A stretch of DNA of 32,812 nucleotides from JAYPUG01 sp038117265 (GTDB taxonomy: Bacteria; Pseudomonadota; Alphaproteobacteria; UBA6615), in contig JAYOFO010000026.1 in the NCBI GenBank assembly GCA_038117265.1, positions 1 to 32,812 of the forward strand, written 5' to 3'. Shown one piece after another: positions 1-7,878 of this stretch. Every line of letters starts with the position of its first letter. Positions within the stretch are counted from its first letter, which is position 1. Under the pieces are notes generated by a model. That model was given only the letters and a program-made list of their open reading frames with translations, was not told the DNA's origin and did not search any database. A program made the translations under genes and the position numbers.

Positions 1-56
1 ACCGGGTGGTCTATGACGTGACGTCGAAGCCGCCCGGGACCATCGAGTGGGAGTAG
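1..56 (+). CDS. guaA: GMP synthase C-terminus (partial)
   Basis: Only the last 17 codons are present, reading RVVYDVTSKPPGTIEWE and then TAG at 54-56. This is the signature C-terminus of GMP synthase (glutamine-hydrolysing), which converts XMP to GMP with ATP and glutamine in the cytosol. The tail lies in the dimerisation domain that contributes to XMP binding. Nothing else of the gene is in the window. The following 75 bases up to the convergent Mo-subunit stop contain no clear terminator. Confidence 0.9.
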   Translation, partial: RVVYDVTSKPPGTIEWE

Positions 57-131
57 GGGGCAGCCCTTCCCGCTTTCTGCCGCAAGTGCCCAACGCCTGA
101 GAGTCGGCGATAATTACGGCGCGGCCCGCGC

Positions 132-2492
132 CTACACCCGGCCCAGCGCGCGCAGCACCTTCTCCGGCGTGAACGGCATATCGGTCAGCTCGACCCCGAA
201 CGGCGAAAGCGCATCGTTGAGTGCGTTCATCACCGCGCCCGGCGTGCCCGCGGTGCCGGCCTCGCCGGCGCCCTTGGCGCCCAGCTCGCTCTCGCGCGTG
301 GGGGTCGCCATATGGCCGACCACCGTGTCGGGCATCTCGCCCGTCGTGGGCACCAGGTAATCTACCAGGCTGCCGTTCATCAGCTGGCCGCGCTCGTCGT
401 ACAGGCATTGTTCGTAGAGGGTGGGGCCGAGCCCGTGCGCGATGCCGCCGCGAATCTGCTCGTCCACGAGTTGCGGGTTCAGAACCGTGCCGCAGTCCTC
501 CACGCACCAGAACTTCAGCGGCGTGACCAGGCCGGTGGCGGGATCGACCTCCAGGTGACAGGCGAGCACGCCGTTGGTGAAGCAGAACGGGAACTGCTTA
601 GGCACGAAATGGCGCGTCACCATCAGCTCGGGCTGGTAATTGTCGAGCGTGTCGGGCCGGAAATAGGCGATGCGCCCGCATTCGGCGAGCGTGATCCGCT
701 CCTCGCGCGTCTCCCGGTCGACGACGACGCCCCCCGCGATGTCGAGCGCGCCCGGCTGGGTCTGGGTGATCATCGCCGCCAGCCCGAGAATGTTCTCGCG
801 CAGCGCCCGGGCCGCCTGCCATGTCGCCTCGCCACCCACGCCCGCGCCGCGCGAGGCCCAGGTGCCGCCGCCATAGGGCGTGACCTCGGTGTCGCCGGTG
901 ACCAGGCGGACGTCCTCTATCGGCACGCCGATCGCATCGGCGGCGATCTGGGCATAGATCGTTTCCGTGCCCTGTCCCTGCTCGCCGCAGCCATGCAGCA
1001 CGACAATGCTTCCGCCGGGCTCCATCTTCACCGAACACCCGTCCTGCGCTGACACGCGGATGCCGCCGACGCCATAGAACATCGCGGACGGGTTGGTGAT
1101 CTCGATCATGCTCGCGAAGCCGATCCCGCGGTACACGCCCTTCTCGCGCCGGGCGGCCTGTTCCGCGCGCAGTCCCGGGTAGTCCATGAGCCGGGTGATC
1201 TCGTCGAGGCAGCGGTGGTGCGACATCACCTCGAACAGCGGGCCAGCCAGCGTCTTGTGCGGGAAGGCATCGTCGGGGATCAGGTTGCGGCGGCGGATCT
1301 CTACCGGATCCATGCCAATCTCGCGGGCCGCGGCATCGACCATGCCCTCGACGAAGCCGACCGAGACCGGATGCCCGACCGCCCGGTAGTTCGAATAGGG
1401 GCCCATGTTGGTGAACACGGTCTCGATCCGCGCCCGGTAGGCCTCGAGAGTGTACCACTGGCCCGAGATGTTGCAGATCTGGTTGCCTTCCACGGCGCTG
1501 CCGCGCGGATAGACCGAATACGGTCCCACGGCCAGCCGGTCCTCGAATCCCAGCGCGAGAATCTTGCCCTCGTTCGTGACGGCCATGGTCGCCTTGACCC
1601 GGTGATCGCGTGAATGGATGTCGCTGACGAAGGATTCGAGCCGGTCGGCGACGAACTTGATCGGTCGGCCGAGCATCTTCGACAGCGCGCAGGTCGCCAG
1701 TTCGTCGCCATAGACATGGGTCTTGATGCCAAAGGAACCGCCGACATCGCGGCAGATAACCCGGACGGCGCTCTCGGGCAGGCCGAGCAGGTTCGCATAG
1801 CAGTCCTGCACCATGTTCGGTGCCTGGTGGGAGATGTAGACGGTCAACCGGCGTTCCGGCGCGTTCCATTCGCCGATGACCGAGCGTCCCTCCAGGCACA
1901 CGCCCGTATGCCGCGGAAAGCGGAAGGTTCGCTCGACCACGTGATCCGCGCGGGCCAGGGCGGCCTCGAAGTCGCCGGCATCGAGTTCGCGCTGGAAGCA
2001 CATGTTGTCGCCGATGTCGGGATGGATCACCGGCGTGGCGGGATCGAGCGCGTCCTCGATATCGACGACGACGGGAAGCTCCTCGTAGCTGACCTCGATC
2101 GCGTCGAGGGCATCCTCGGCCTGGTGGCGCGTTTCGGCGACGACCGCCACCACGGGCTCGCCGCACCAGCAGACCCGGTCGACCGCGAGGCAGGGCTGCT
2201 GGGCCGACTTCATGCCCTGGAAGTGTGCCAGCACGCCCGCGAACGTCTTGACGTCGGCGAAGTCCCGCCCGGTCGCGACGTGCACGACCCCCGGCATGGC
2301 CTTCGCGCGTTCGGTATCGATCGCCGTGATCCTTGCGTTCGCGTAGGGGCTTCGCAGGAACGCGACATGCGCCATGCGCGGCAGCAGGATGTCGTCGACA
2401 TACTGCGCCTGGCCCTCGACCAGCCGTCGCGCCTGGGGCCGCGGAACGCTGCGGCCGACATATCCGGCGTTGGATGCTTCGGACACGCTCAT
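132..2492 (-). CDS. Molybdenum hydroxylase large (Mo-binding) subunit, CoxL/XdhB-like
   Basis: The 786-residue protein matches the molybdopterin-binding subunit of the xanthine dehydrogenase/CO dehydrogenase family. These enzymes hydroxylate a carbon centre with water and pass electrons through the 2Fe-2S and FAD partners. Visible motifs are GGSFG (251-255), HGCGEQGQGTET in the Mo-cofactor domain, and GAKGAGE with the catalytic Glu at 744. The active-site loop reads SNYRAVGHP around Arg370. It carries neither the Cys-containing loop of form I CO dehydrogenase nor the AYRGAGR of form II enzymes, so the substrate is unknown. The ATG at 2492 is chosen because it begins the usual MSVSEA..RVEDxR-like N-terminus and overlaps the TGA of the 2Fe-2S gene as ATGA. 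The frame is open further upstream, but that part is only antisense coding noise. Third gene of a three-gene operon. Confidence 0.88.
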   Translation of the reverse strand: MSVSEASNAGYVGRSVPRPQARRLVEGQAQYVDDILLPRMAHVAFLRSPYANARITAIDTERAKAMPGVVHVATGRDFADVKTFAGVLAHFQGMKSAQQPCLAVDRVCWCGEPVVAVVAETRHQAEDALDAIEVSYEELPVVVDIEDALDPATPVIHPDIGDNMCFQRELDAGDFEAALARADHVVERTFRFPRHTGVCLEGRSVIGEWNAPERRLTVYISHQAPNMVQDCYANLLGLPESAVRVICRDVGGSFGIKTHVYGDELATCALSKMLGRPIKFVADRLESFVSDIHSRDHRVKATMAVTNEGKILALGFEDRLAVGPYSVYPRGSAVEGNQICNISGQWYTLEAYRARIETVFTNMGPYSNYRAVGHPVSVGFVEGMVDAAAREIGMDPVEIRRRNLIPDDAFPHKTLAGPLFEVMSHHRCLDEITRLMDYPGLRAEQAARREKGVYRGIGFASMIEITNPSAMFYGVGGIRVSAQDGCSVKMEPGGSIVVLHGCGEQGQGTETIYAQIAADAIGVPIEDVRLVTGDTEVTPYGGGTWASRGAGVGGEATWQAARALRENILGLAAMITQTQPGALDIAGGVVVDRETREERITLAECGRIAYFRPDTLDNYQPELMVTRHFVPKQFPFCFTNGVLACHLEVDPATGLVTPLKFWCVEDCGTVLNPQLVDEQIRGGIAHGLGPTLYEQCLYDERGQLMNGSLVDYLVPTTGEMPDTVVGHMATPTRESELGAKGAGEAGTAGTPGAVMNALNDALSPFGVELTDMPFTPEKVLRALGRV

Positions 2493-2977
2493 GGTTTGCC
2501 CCCGTTTCCGCGCCGTTCGATCACTGCTTCGATGGCGTCGACGATGGCCTCGTAGCCAGTGCAACGGCAGATGTTGCCCGACAGATGCTCGCGGATCGTG
2601 CCGCGGTCGTGCGGTTGCCCGTCCTTCAGGAGTTCGGCCGCGGTGATCAGCATGCCGGACGTGCAGAAGCCGCACTGGGTCGCGTTCCGTTCGATGAAGG
2701 CGTCCTGCAGGTCGCGCACTTCTCCGCGCGCGGTGATTCCCTCCAGCGTCTCGATGTCTCGCCCGTCCGCCTGGACGGCCAGGAACAGGCAACCGCGCAC
2801 GATTTCGCCGTCGACCCGCAGCGTGCACGCGCCGCACACGCCGTGTTCGCAGCCGACGCGCGGGCTCGACAGCTGGAATCGCTCGCGCAGGAAGTCGACG
2901 AGGTGATGGCGGGGCGCGACGCGGGCCCGCTCCTCACGACCGTTGAGACGAAAGACGATCTCGCGTTCGCCGCTCAT
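2489..2977 (-). CDS. Molybdenum hydroxylase 2Fe-2S subunit, CoxS-like
   Basis: This 162-residue small subunit carries two [2Fe-2S] clusters that relay electrons from the Mo site to FAD. The plant-type ferredoxin cluster ligands are C43, C48, C51 and C63 (CEHGVCGAC followed by a distant Cys). The second, helical cluster uses C102/C105 (CGFC) and C137/C139 (CRC). Length and ligand spacing are typical of the family. The ATG at 2977 is preceded by GGGAGGG, a strong ribosome site. The stop overlaps the large-subunit start by 4 bases, which implies translational coupling. The gene lies between the FAD and Mo subunits, the usual M-S-L order. Confidence 0.93.
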   Translation of the reverse strand: MSGEREIVFRLNGREERARVAPRHHLVDFLRERFQLSSPRVGCEHGVCGACTLRVDGEIVRGCLFLAVQADGRDIETLEGITARGEVRDLQDAFIERNATQCGFCTSGMLITAAELLKDGQPHDRGTIREHLSGNICRCTGYEAIVDAIEAVIERRGNGGKP

Positions 2978-2996
2978 GACAACCCTCCCGACCCCT

Positions 2997-3848
2997 TCAT
3001 TGCACGAGCTCCTCGACCGCGCGCGCGAGCAGCACGCCGGCCAGGTGCCGTTTCGTGGCCGCCGCGTGGTAAAGGTCGCTCGTGAACGCGACCTCCGACC
3101 CGAGCACGTCGCAGGCGGGTGCCACGCCCGCGACCCCGTCTTGCGCGATCGCGCGTTCGACCGCCGCCAGCCGGATCGGCCGGTCGGCAATGCCGAAGAA
3201 CGCGATCCGCACATCCGACAGGGCGCCGTTGCTGCCGCCTTCCGCCTGCGCGAGGACGCCGGCGACCGCGAAGTCACCGCGCCTGCGGGAAACCTCCAGG
3301 GCCGCCGAACGTGCGCCGGCCGATTGCGCCGGAATGTCGATGCGGACAAGCAGTTCGTCGTCTCGCAGCGCGGTGGTGTAGTCGCCGAGAAAGAAGTCCG
3401 ATGCCGCGATGGTTCGCTCGCCGTCCGGCCCGGCCGCGATCATCGAGGCGTCGAGCACGAGGCAGGCCGCCGGCCATTCGGCGGCCGGGTCGGCAAAAGC
3501 GAGGCTGCCGCCGAATGTGCCCCGGGTCCGGATGGCCGGATGGGCGATGTACTCGATGCAGCGTGCGAGCAGCGGCAGGCGACGCGCAATCAACGACGAC
3601 CGGCCGATGTCTGCCGTGCGCGTGAGTGCGCCGATGCGGATCACGTCGCCCGCTTCCTCGATGCCGCCCAGTTCGCCGAGGGCGTTGAGATCGATCAACA
3701 GGTCGGGTCGCTCGACCCGCATGTTCACCGTCGGGATCAGGCTTTGACCGCCGGCCAGGAACCGCGCGCCATCGCCGTGCGCGCGCTTGAGGGCAATGGC
3801 CTCATCCACGGATGCCGGCCTTGCGTAGTCGAACGTTGCCGCCTTCAT
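2997..3848 (-). CDS. Molybdenum hydroxylase FAD-binding subunit, CoxM-like
   Basis: The 283-residue protein belongs to the FAD-binding subunit family (FAD_binding_5 plus the CO dehydrogenase flavoprotein C-terminal domain). It accepts electrons from the 2Fe-2S subunit and passes them to an external acceptor. AGGQSL at 32-37 and TRGTFGGSLAFADPAAE further on are the two conserved FAD pyrophosphate-binding loops. The ATG at 3848 is chosen because MKAATFDYARP is the normal N-terminus and GGGGAGGAA sits 8 bases upstream. An upstream in-frame ATG at 3920 would lie beyond the candidate promoter. First gene of the operon, 19 bases ahead of the 2Fe-2S gene. Confidence 0.92.
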   Translation of the reverse strand: MKAATFDYARPASVDEAIALKRAHGDGARFLAGGQSLIPTVNMRVERPDLLIDLNALGELGGIEEAGDVIRIGALTRTADIGRSSLIARRLPLLARCIEYIAHPAIRTRGTFGGSLAFADPAAEWPAACLVLDASMIAAGPDGERTIAASDFFLGDYTTALRDDELLVRIDIPAQSAGARSAALEVSRRRGDFAVAGVLAQAEGGSNGALSDVRIAFFGIADRPIRLAAVERAIAQDGVAGVAPACDVLGSEVAFTSDLYHAAATKRHLAGVLLARAVEELVQ

Positions 3849-3890
3849 GAAGGCATTCCTCCCCGCGCGTTTTTCTGGCGCTTGTGAGGA

Positions 3891-3920
3891 AATATCACGT
3901 GATCTATTCCCCTCGGTCAA
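3891..3920 (-). promoter_or_regulatory. Candidate promoter with palindromic operator for the Mo-hydroxylase operon
   Basis: On the minus strand a TTGACC (3915-3920) is followed, after 17-18 bases, by TGATAT/GATATT (3891-3897), resembling -35 and -10 boxes. The spacer and -10 contain the perfect 10-bp palindrome ATCACGTGAT (3894-3903), a natural operator position. This comes from reading the sequence; no regulator gene is adjacent. Confidence 0.45.
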
Positions 3921-3968
3921 CGGATTGAAGGCGGGGAAATGACGTCCGGTCCCGGCGGCAAGAACGGC

Positions 3969-4880
3969 CTATCGGGTCCCGATCTGCTCCATCGTGACCT
4001 TACGGCCGAAATACCGTTCGGCGTTGCGGTAGGCGATCTTCTCGGCCACCGCGCGCGGCAGCTTCGAAAGCCAGCGCCGGTTCGAGGCCGCGATGTCGAC
4101 ATAGCGCTCCCACTGGCCGTTCACCCAGGTGTCGCCGCCGACCATCAGCCGGTCCTGGAAGTCGAAGATCACCCGTTCCCATTCCGGGTCCAGCCCATCG
4201 CCATAGCCCAGGATCGCCTGCTCGCGCAGCGAGGTGTCGGCATACAGGTTGGGAAATTCGGCCATCAGCGCGTGGACGCTCGCGGCCGGCTCGCCCAGCC
4301 CGGCATGGGCCCAGATCATCTTCACGTCGGGATCGAGGGAATAGAGCCAGCGCACCGGCTCGGTCCCGGAATGGACGTGCAGCGCGATGTCGCGCGCCCT
4401 CGCCATGGCGATCACCTGGCGGAACAGCGCCTCGTCGCTCGTGTCGAGCCGGTGGATATGGAACTTGCCGATCCCCTGGTGGGGATAGGCCTCCAGCCGG
4501 CCGGCGAGGTATTCCGCCATGCCCGGCGCCTTGGTCCAGTTCGAGGAGCCGGCGGTTCCGTGATAGGGGCGCAACTCGGGCACGATGCGGTTGGGCGCGT
4601 ATTCCCACAGCATGATCGTGCCCGCGTCGGGCGTCGACGAGACCAGCGCCATCGCCACGCCGCCCGCGTCCATCACCTCGATCACGCTCTTCACCGGCCA
4701 TTGCGCCCAGGCCGGCTCCTTGTAGTGCATGTGGGCGTCGAACAGCGGCACGTCGGCGATGGCGTGGCCGATGGGCGTCTCGTCATGGGCGGAGGCAGGA
4801 GGGGCTGGCGCAAAGGCCAGCGCGAAGGCGAGTGCAAAGGCGAAACAGCGGGAGGCGAAGCGGAACGGCGAACGGAACAT
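3969..4880 (-). CDS. Exported amidohydrolase-family metal-dependent hydrolase
   Basis: A 303-residue protein of the amidohydrolase 2 type (TIM-barrel metal hydrolase). Residues 1-31 form a Sec signal peptide, with an Arg-containing start, a hydrophobic AFALAFALAFA core and a predicted cut after ASA-31, so the mature enzyme is probably periplasmic. H50 and H52 in FDAHMHY form the first metal-binding pair. Later HVHSG, WAHAG and GGDTW segments supply the remaining barrel-strand ligands expected of this family. Substrate unknown. The ATG at 4880 follows AGGGAGCC and starts exactly at the signal peptide; the longer open frame to 4973 adds no sensible N-terminus. The stop of the methyltransferase gene lies 25 bases upstream, so co-transcription is likely. 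Confidence 0.82.
   Translation of the reverse strand: MFRSPFRFASRCFAFALAFALAFAPAPPASAHDETPIGHAIADVPLFDAHMHYKEPAWAQWPVKSVIEVMDAGGVAMALVSSTPDAGTIMLWEYAPNRIVPELRPYHGTAGSSNWTKAPGMAEYLAGRLEAYPHQGIGKFHIHRLDTSDEALFRQVIAMARARDIALHVHSGTEPVRWLYSLDPDVKMIWAHAGLGEPAASVHALMAEFPNLYADTSLREQAILGYGDGLDPEWERVIFDFQDRLMVGGDTWVNGQWERYVDIAASNRRWLSKLPRAVAEKIAYRNAERYFGRKVTMEQIGTR
4810..4845 (-). repeat. Three imperfect 12-bp repeats encoding the signal-peptide core
   Basis: Three tandem 12-base units (4810-4821, 4822-4833, 4834-4845) differ by a few bases each and encode the alternating Ala/Phe/Leu hydrophobic core of the amidohydrolase signal peptide. A unit gain or loss would change the core by four residues without a frameshift. 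Confidence 0.6.
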
Positions 4881-4905
4881 CGGTTTGGCTCCCTGCCGGC
4901 AGCGG

Positions 4906-5592
4906 TCAGTCGATCCGGACGAGCACCTTGCCGTCGAGCGCGGTGAACCCGAGATAGGTGTAGGCGATGCCATTGGCCTGGCAATGCTCGGTCCACGCCT
5001 TGTGCTCGTGCAGCTTCCAGCCCGGATAGTTGAAGTACTCGTCGAACAGGATCAGCGTGCCCTTTTGAAGGCGCGGGCCCATGTTGGCGAGGATGTCGAC
5101 GGTCGAGGTGTACAGGTCGCAGTCGATGTGGGCGAAGCTGACGGGCCCCTCATGCGCGGCCATGAAGCCGGGTAGGGTCTCGCCGAACAGGCCGCGCACC
5201 AGCGACACGTTGCCCGGCACCTTGGGCAGGCCCGTCTGGCGGAACGCGCCCGCCGTCTCCACATGGCCCGTCCAGTCGCCGGGCAGGCCCGAGAAGGTGT
5301 CGAAGCCGTACACGGTCGCGCCCTTCGGGGCGTGGGCCGCGATCTCGCGGATCGTGTTGCCGGTCGCCACGCCGAATTCGAGGAACAGCCCGTCGGGCGC
5401 GGCGTTCGAGACGGCGTGGGCGACGATCCGCTGGTGCGAGGTGAAGATCTGCGCCTCGGCCATGTGGGCCTGGACATAGTCGGCCGCCTCGGCCCGTGCG
5501 CGTACCTGCAACTCGTAGAGCAGGTTGCGGGCGTAGTATTTGTAGAAGAACCGCTGGATCAGCCGTTCGGACAGGGTGCGGCGTGTCCGCAT
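4906..5592 (-). CDS. TylF/MycF-family SAM-dependent methyltransferase
   Basis: The 228-residue protein resembles the TylF/macrocin O-methyltransferase family, which transfers a methyl group from SAM, often to sugar hydroxyls. The SAM-binding loop LEFGVATGNT is at about 71-80. The HIDCDLYTST segment gives the metal-binding Asp pair typical of this family, and FDEYFNYPGW follows. The natural acceptor cannot be told. The ATG at 5592 is preferred because GGGGAC lies just upstream. An in-frame ATG at 5676 would add 28 Pro/Gly/Thr-rich residues and lacks a ribosome site. Divergent from the GNAT gene and just upstream of the exported amidohydrolase. Confidence 0.82.
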   Translation of the reverse strand: MRTRRTLSERLIQRFFYKYYARNLLYELQVRARAEAADYVQAHMAEAQIFTSHQRIVAHAVSNAAPDGLFLEFGVATGNTIREIAAHAPKGATVYGFDTFSGLPGDWTGHVETAGAFRQTGLPKVPGNVSLVRGLFGETLPGFMAAHEGPVSFAHIDCDLYTSTVDILANMGPRLQKGTLILFDEYFNYPGWKLHEHKAWTEHCQANGIAYTYLGFTALDGKVLVRID

Positions 5593-5837
5593 GGTCTGGG
5601 TCCCCGAAGTGCCCCCGGCGGGCGGTTGAAGGGTCGGCGGGGCGGCGGTTGCGCCCGGTCGCCGAGAACCGTTCATGGCAATACTACTTGCGCGCGGTGT
5701 TTGCCAACCGCGCCTTCGTTGGCACAAGCCGGCGAGCGGTCGAATCGCGGGCTTTGTCGCCGCCGCCCGTTCACATAATCTTCGCCGCGTTCTCGCAGCC
5801 GGTGCGCCCGGCCGAACGCATGGAACATGGACCGCCG

Positions 5838-6608
5838 ATGACCGACCAGACACAGAACGCGCCGGCGCCGAAGCTGGGCCCGCCCGTCCCGGACTGGGTA
5901 CCGCCGCAGCGCCCGGCCCGGGCGCCGCTGGAGGGATGCCATTGCCGGCTGGAGCCGCTGGACATCGCCGCCCACGCCGCGGACATGCATGCCGCGTTCG
6001 GTGCGGACGCGGCCGGCATCGACTGGGCCTATCTGCCCTACAGGCCGTTACCCGACCTGGCCTCGTTCGAGGCATGGATGGCCGAGACCTGCCTGTCGGC
6101 CGACCCGTTCTTCTATGCGATCGTCGATGCGGCGACGGGCAAGGCGGCCGGCATGGTGAGTTACATGCGGATCACGCCCGAGCACGGTGTGATCGAGGTC
6201 GGGCACGTCCACTATTCGCCGTCGATCCAGCGCGGCCGGGTGACGACCGAGGCGATGTACCTGATGATGGGGTGGGCGTTCGGCGTCGGCTACCGCCGCT
6301 ACGAGTGGAAGTGCCACACGCTGAACGCGCGCTCGCGCGCCGCGGCCCAGCGCCTCGGCTTCTCCTACGAGGGCGTGTTCCGCGACCATCTGATCCATCG
6401 CGGGCGGTCCCGCGACACGGCGTGGTACGCCTGCATCGCGTCCGAGTGGCCGGCCCTGAAGGCGGGGTTCGAGGCCTGGCTCGACGATGCGAACTTCGAT
6501 GCCGACGGCAACCAGCGCCGGCGCCTGTCGGAGCTGACACGGCCGGTGCTCGTCGCCCGCGATCCGGTGCTCGAACCGGCTCTTGACCGGGACGGCGCGA
6601 CGGGCTGA
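5838..6608 (+). CDS. GNAT acetyltransferase, RimJ/RimL type
   Basis: A 256-residue acetyl-CoA-dependent N-acetyltransferase. The region around RGRVTTEAMYLMMGWAF fits the pyrophosphate-binding loop and helix, and WKCHTLNARSRAAAQRLGF followed by EGVFRDHL is the RimJ/RimL-type C-terminal signature. The target amine is unknown; family members modify ribosomal proteins, amino acids or drugs. About 35 Pro/Ala-rich residues precede the domain. ATG 5838 is chosen; an in-frame ATG at 5820 adds six residues and neither has a strong ribosome site. The hydroxy-acid oxidase follows after 31 bases, so the two may be co-transcribed. Confidence 0.82.
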   Translation: MTDQTQNAPAPKLGPPVPDWVPPQRPARAPLEGCHCRLEPLDIAAHAADMHAAFGADAAGIDWAYLPYRPLPDLASFEAWMAETCLSADPFFYAIVDAATGKAAGMVSYMRITPEHGVIEVGHVHYSPSIQRGRVTTEAMYLMMGWAFGVGYRRYEWKCHTLNARSRAAAQRLGFSYEGVFRDHLIHRGRSRDTAWYACIASEWPALKAGFEAWLDDANFDADGNQRRRLSELTRPVLVARDPVLEPALDRDGATG

Positions 6609-6639
6609 GTTAGCCGCCGCTGCGGAGAAGGGGGACCAG

Positions 6640-7878
6640 ATGGCGCAGGACGAGCCCGACTACAAGGTGACCGCCGGCCGGCCCGACACGCGCACGCGCG
6701 CGGGCCAGCTCAAGATGCTCTATCCGACCATCGACGATCTGCGGGCGCGGGCGCGCAAGCGGGTGCCGCGCTTCGCCTTCGACTATGTGGACGGTGCGGC
6801 GGGCGCCGCCGAGCCCAACAAGGCCGGCAACGCCGCGTCGCTCGACGGCATCCAGATCCTGCCGCGCTACGGGGTTGAGAACTACCGCGCCGACACCTCG
6901 GTCGAGCTGTTCGGCAAGCGCTATGCCGGCCCGCTGGCGATCGCGCCGATGGGCCTGCCGTCGCTGGTCCTGCCCGGCGGCGAGGAGATTTTCGCGCGCG
7001 CCGCGGAGAAGAACGAGATTCCCTTCATCCTGGGCAGTTCGGCGATGGCGACGGTCGAACGGGTTGCGGAGCTGGCGAACGGTTTTGCCTGGTACCAGAT
7101 CTACCGCATGCCGCGCGACGACCTCGCCATCAACATGGACTGGATCGCGCGCGCCGCCGCGGCCGAGGTCGCGGCCCTGGTCGTCACCGTCGATGTGCCG
7201 GCGCGTACCAAGCGGCCGCGCGAGCTGCGCAACAAGCTGGTGCTGCCCTACCGGATCGGGCTGCGCACGATCGCCGAGGTCACTGCCCACCCGGCCTGGC
7301 TTGCGGCATATCTGCGGCACGGTCAGGACATGTTCGCCAACCTGAAGAAGTACGCCGGCGACAATCCGAGCCCTGCTCAGGTGGCAGAATTCGCGCGGCG
7401 CGAGGGCGGCGGGTCCTTCACCTGGGACGAGATCGCGCGCTTCCGCGACGCCTGGAAGGGTCCGCTGATCGTCAAAGGCATCCTGCACCCCGGCGACGCC
7501 GAACGCGCGGTGGCGCTGGGTGCCGACGGGCTGGTGGTCTCGAACCATGGCGGCCGCCAGCTCGAGGCCGCGCCGCCCTCGGTGGACATGCTGCCGGCCG
7601 TGGTCGCTGCGGTCGGTGGCCGGGCCGAGATCCTGTTCGACGGCGGCATCCGCAGCGGCGTCGACCTGCTGCGCACCGCCGCGCTGGGCGCGCGCCTCAA
7701 CCTGGCCGGCCGCGCCTTCATGTACGGGCTGGCCGCGCTGGGCGAGGAGGGGGCCGACTTCGTCGCCGACTTCTTCATGGAAGAGCTGCGCGAGGCGCTG
7801 CGCCAGGTGGGGGTGCGCGATTGTGCGGGCGCGCGCGATCTCGACCTGCGCCACCCGACCGCCTGGCCGGTGGGCTAA
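6640..7878 (+). CDS. FMN-dependent alpha-hydroxy-acid oxidase/dehydrogenase
   Basis: The 412-residue protein is a TIM-barrel flavoenzyme of the lactate dehydrogenase LldD/glycolate oxidase family, which oxidises 2-hydroxy acids to 2-oxo acids. The signature SNHGGRQLE contains the catalytic base His303 and the substrate-binding Arg. LIVKGILHPGDA supplies the FMN-contacting Lys, and FDGGIRSGVD binds the phosphate. Cytosolic or membrane-peripheral; there is no signal peptide. Whether the acceptor is a quinone or O2 cannot be decided. The ATG at 6640 follows a GGAGAAGGGGG ribosome site and opens the normal N-terminus. The TAA overlaps the ancestral stop of the convergent deaminase gene by a few bases. 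Confidence 0.88.
   Translation: MAQDEPDYKVTAGRPDTRTRAGQLKMLYPTIDDLRARARKRVPRFAFDYVDGAAGAAEPNKAGNAASLDGIQILPRYGVENYRADTSVELFGKRYAGPLAIAPMGLPSLVLPGGEEIFARAAEKNEIPFILGSSAMATVERVAELANGFAWYQIYRMPRDDLAINMDWIARAAAAEVAALVVTVDVPARTKRPRELRNKLVLPYRIGLRTIAEVTAHPAWLAAYLRHGQDMFANLKKYAGDNPSPAQVAEFARREGGGSFTWDEIARFRDAWKGPLIVKGILHPGDAERAVALGADGLVVSNHGGRQLEAAPPSVDMLPAVVAAVGGRAEILFDGGIRSGVDLLRTAALGARLNLAGRAFMYGLAALGEEGADFVADFFMEELREALRQVGVRDCAGARDLDLRHPTAWPVG

Noticed and set aside
118..132. 15-bp GC palindrome as a terminator between guaA and the Mo subunit
   Set aside because: It has a one-base centre so it cannot form a normal loop, and there is no T-tract on either strand.
132..2837. 901-residue open frame extending the Mo subunit upstream
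   Set aside because: The extra 115 residues are Arg-rich antisense-style sequence over the 2Fe-2S gene; the ATG at 2492 gives the family N-terminus and an ATGA overlap.
132..3848. Aerobic CO dehydrogenase (coxMSL)
   Set aside because: The Cys-containing active-site loop of form I is absent; only the general hydroxylase family is supported.
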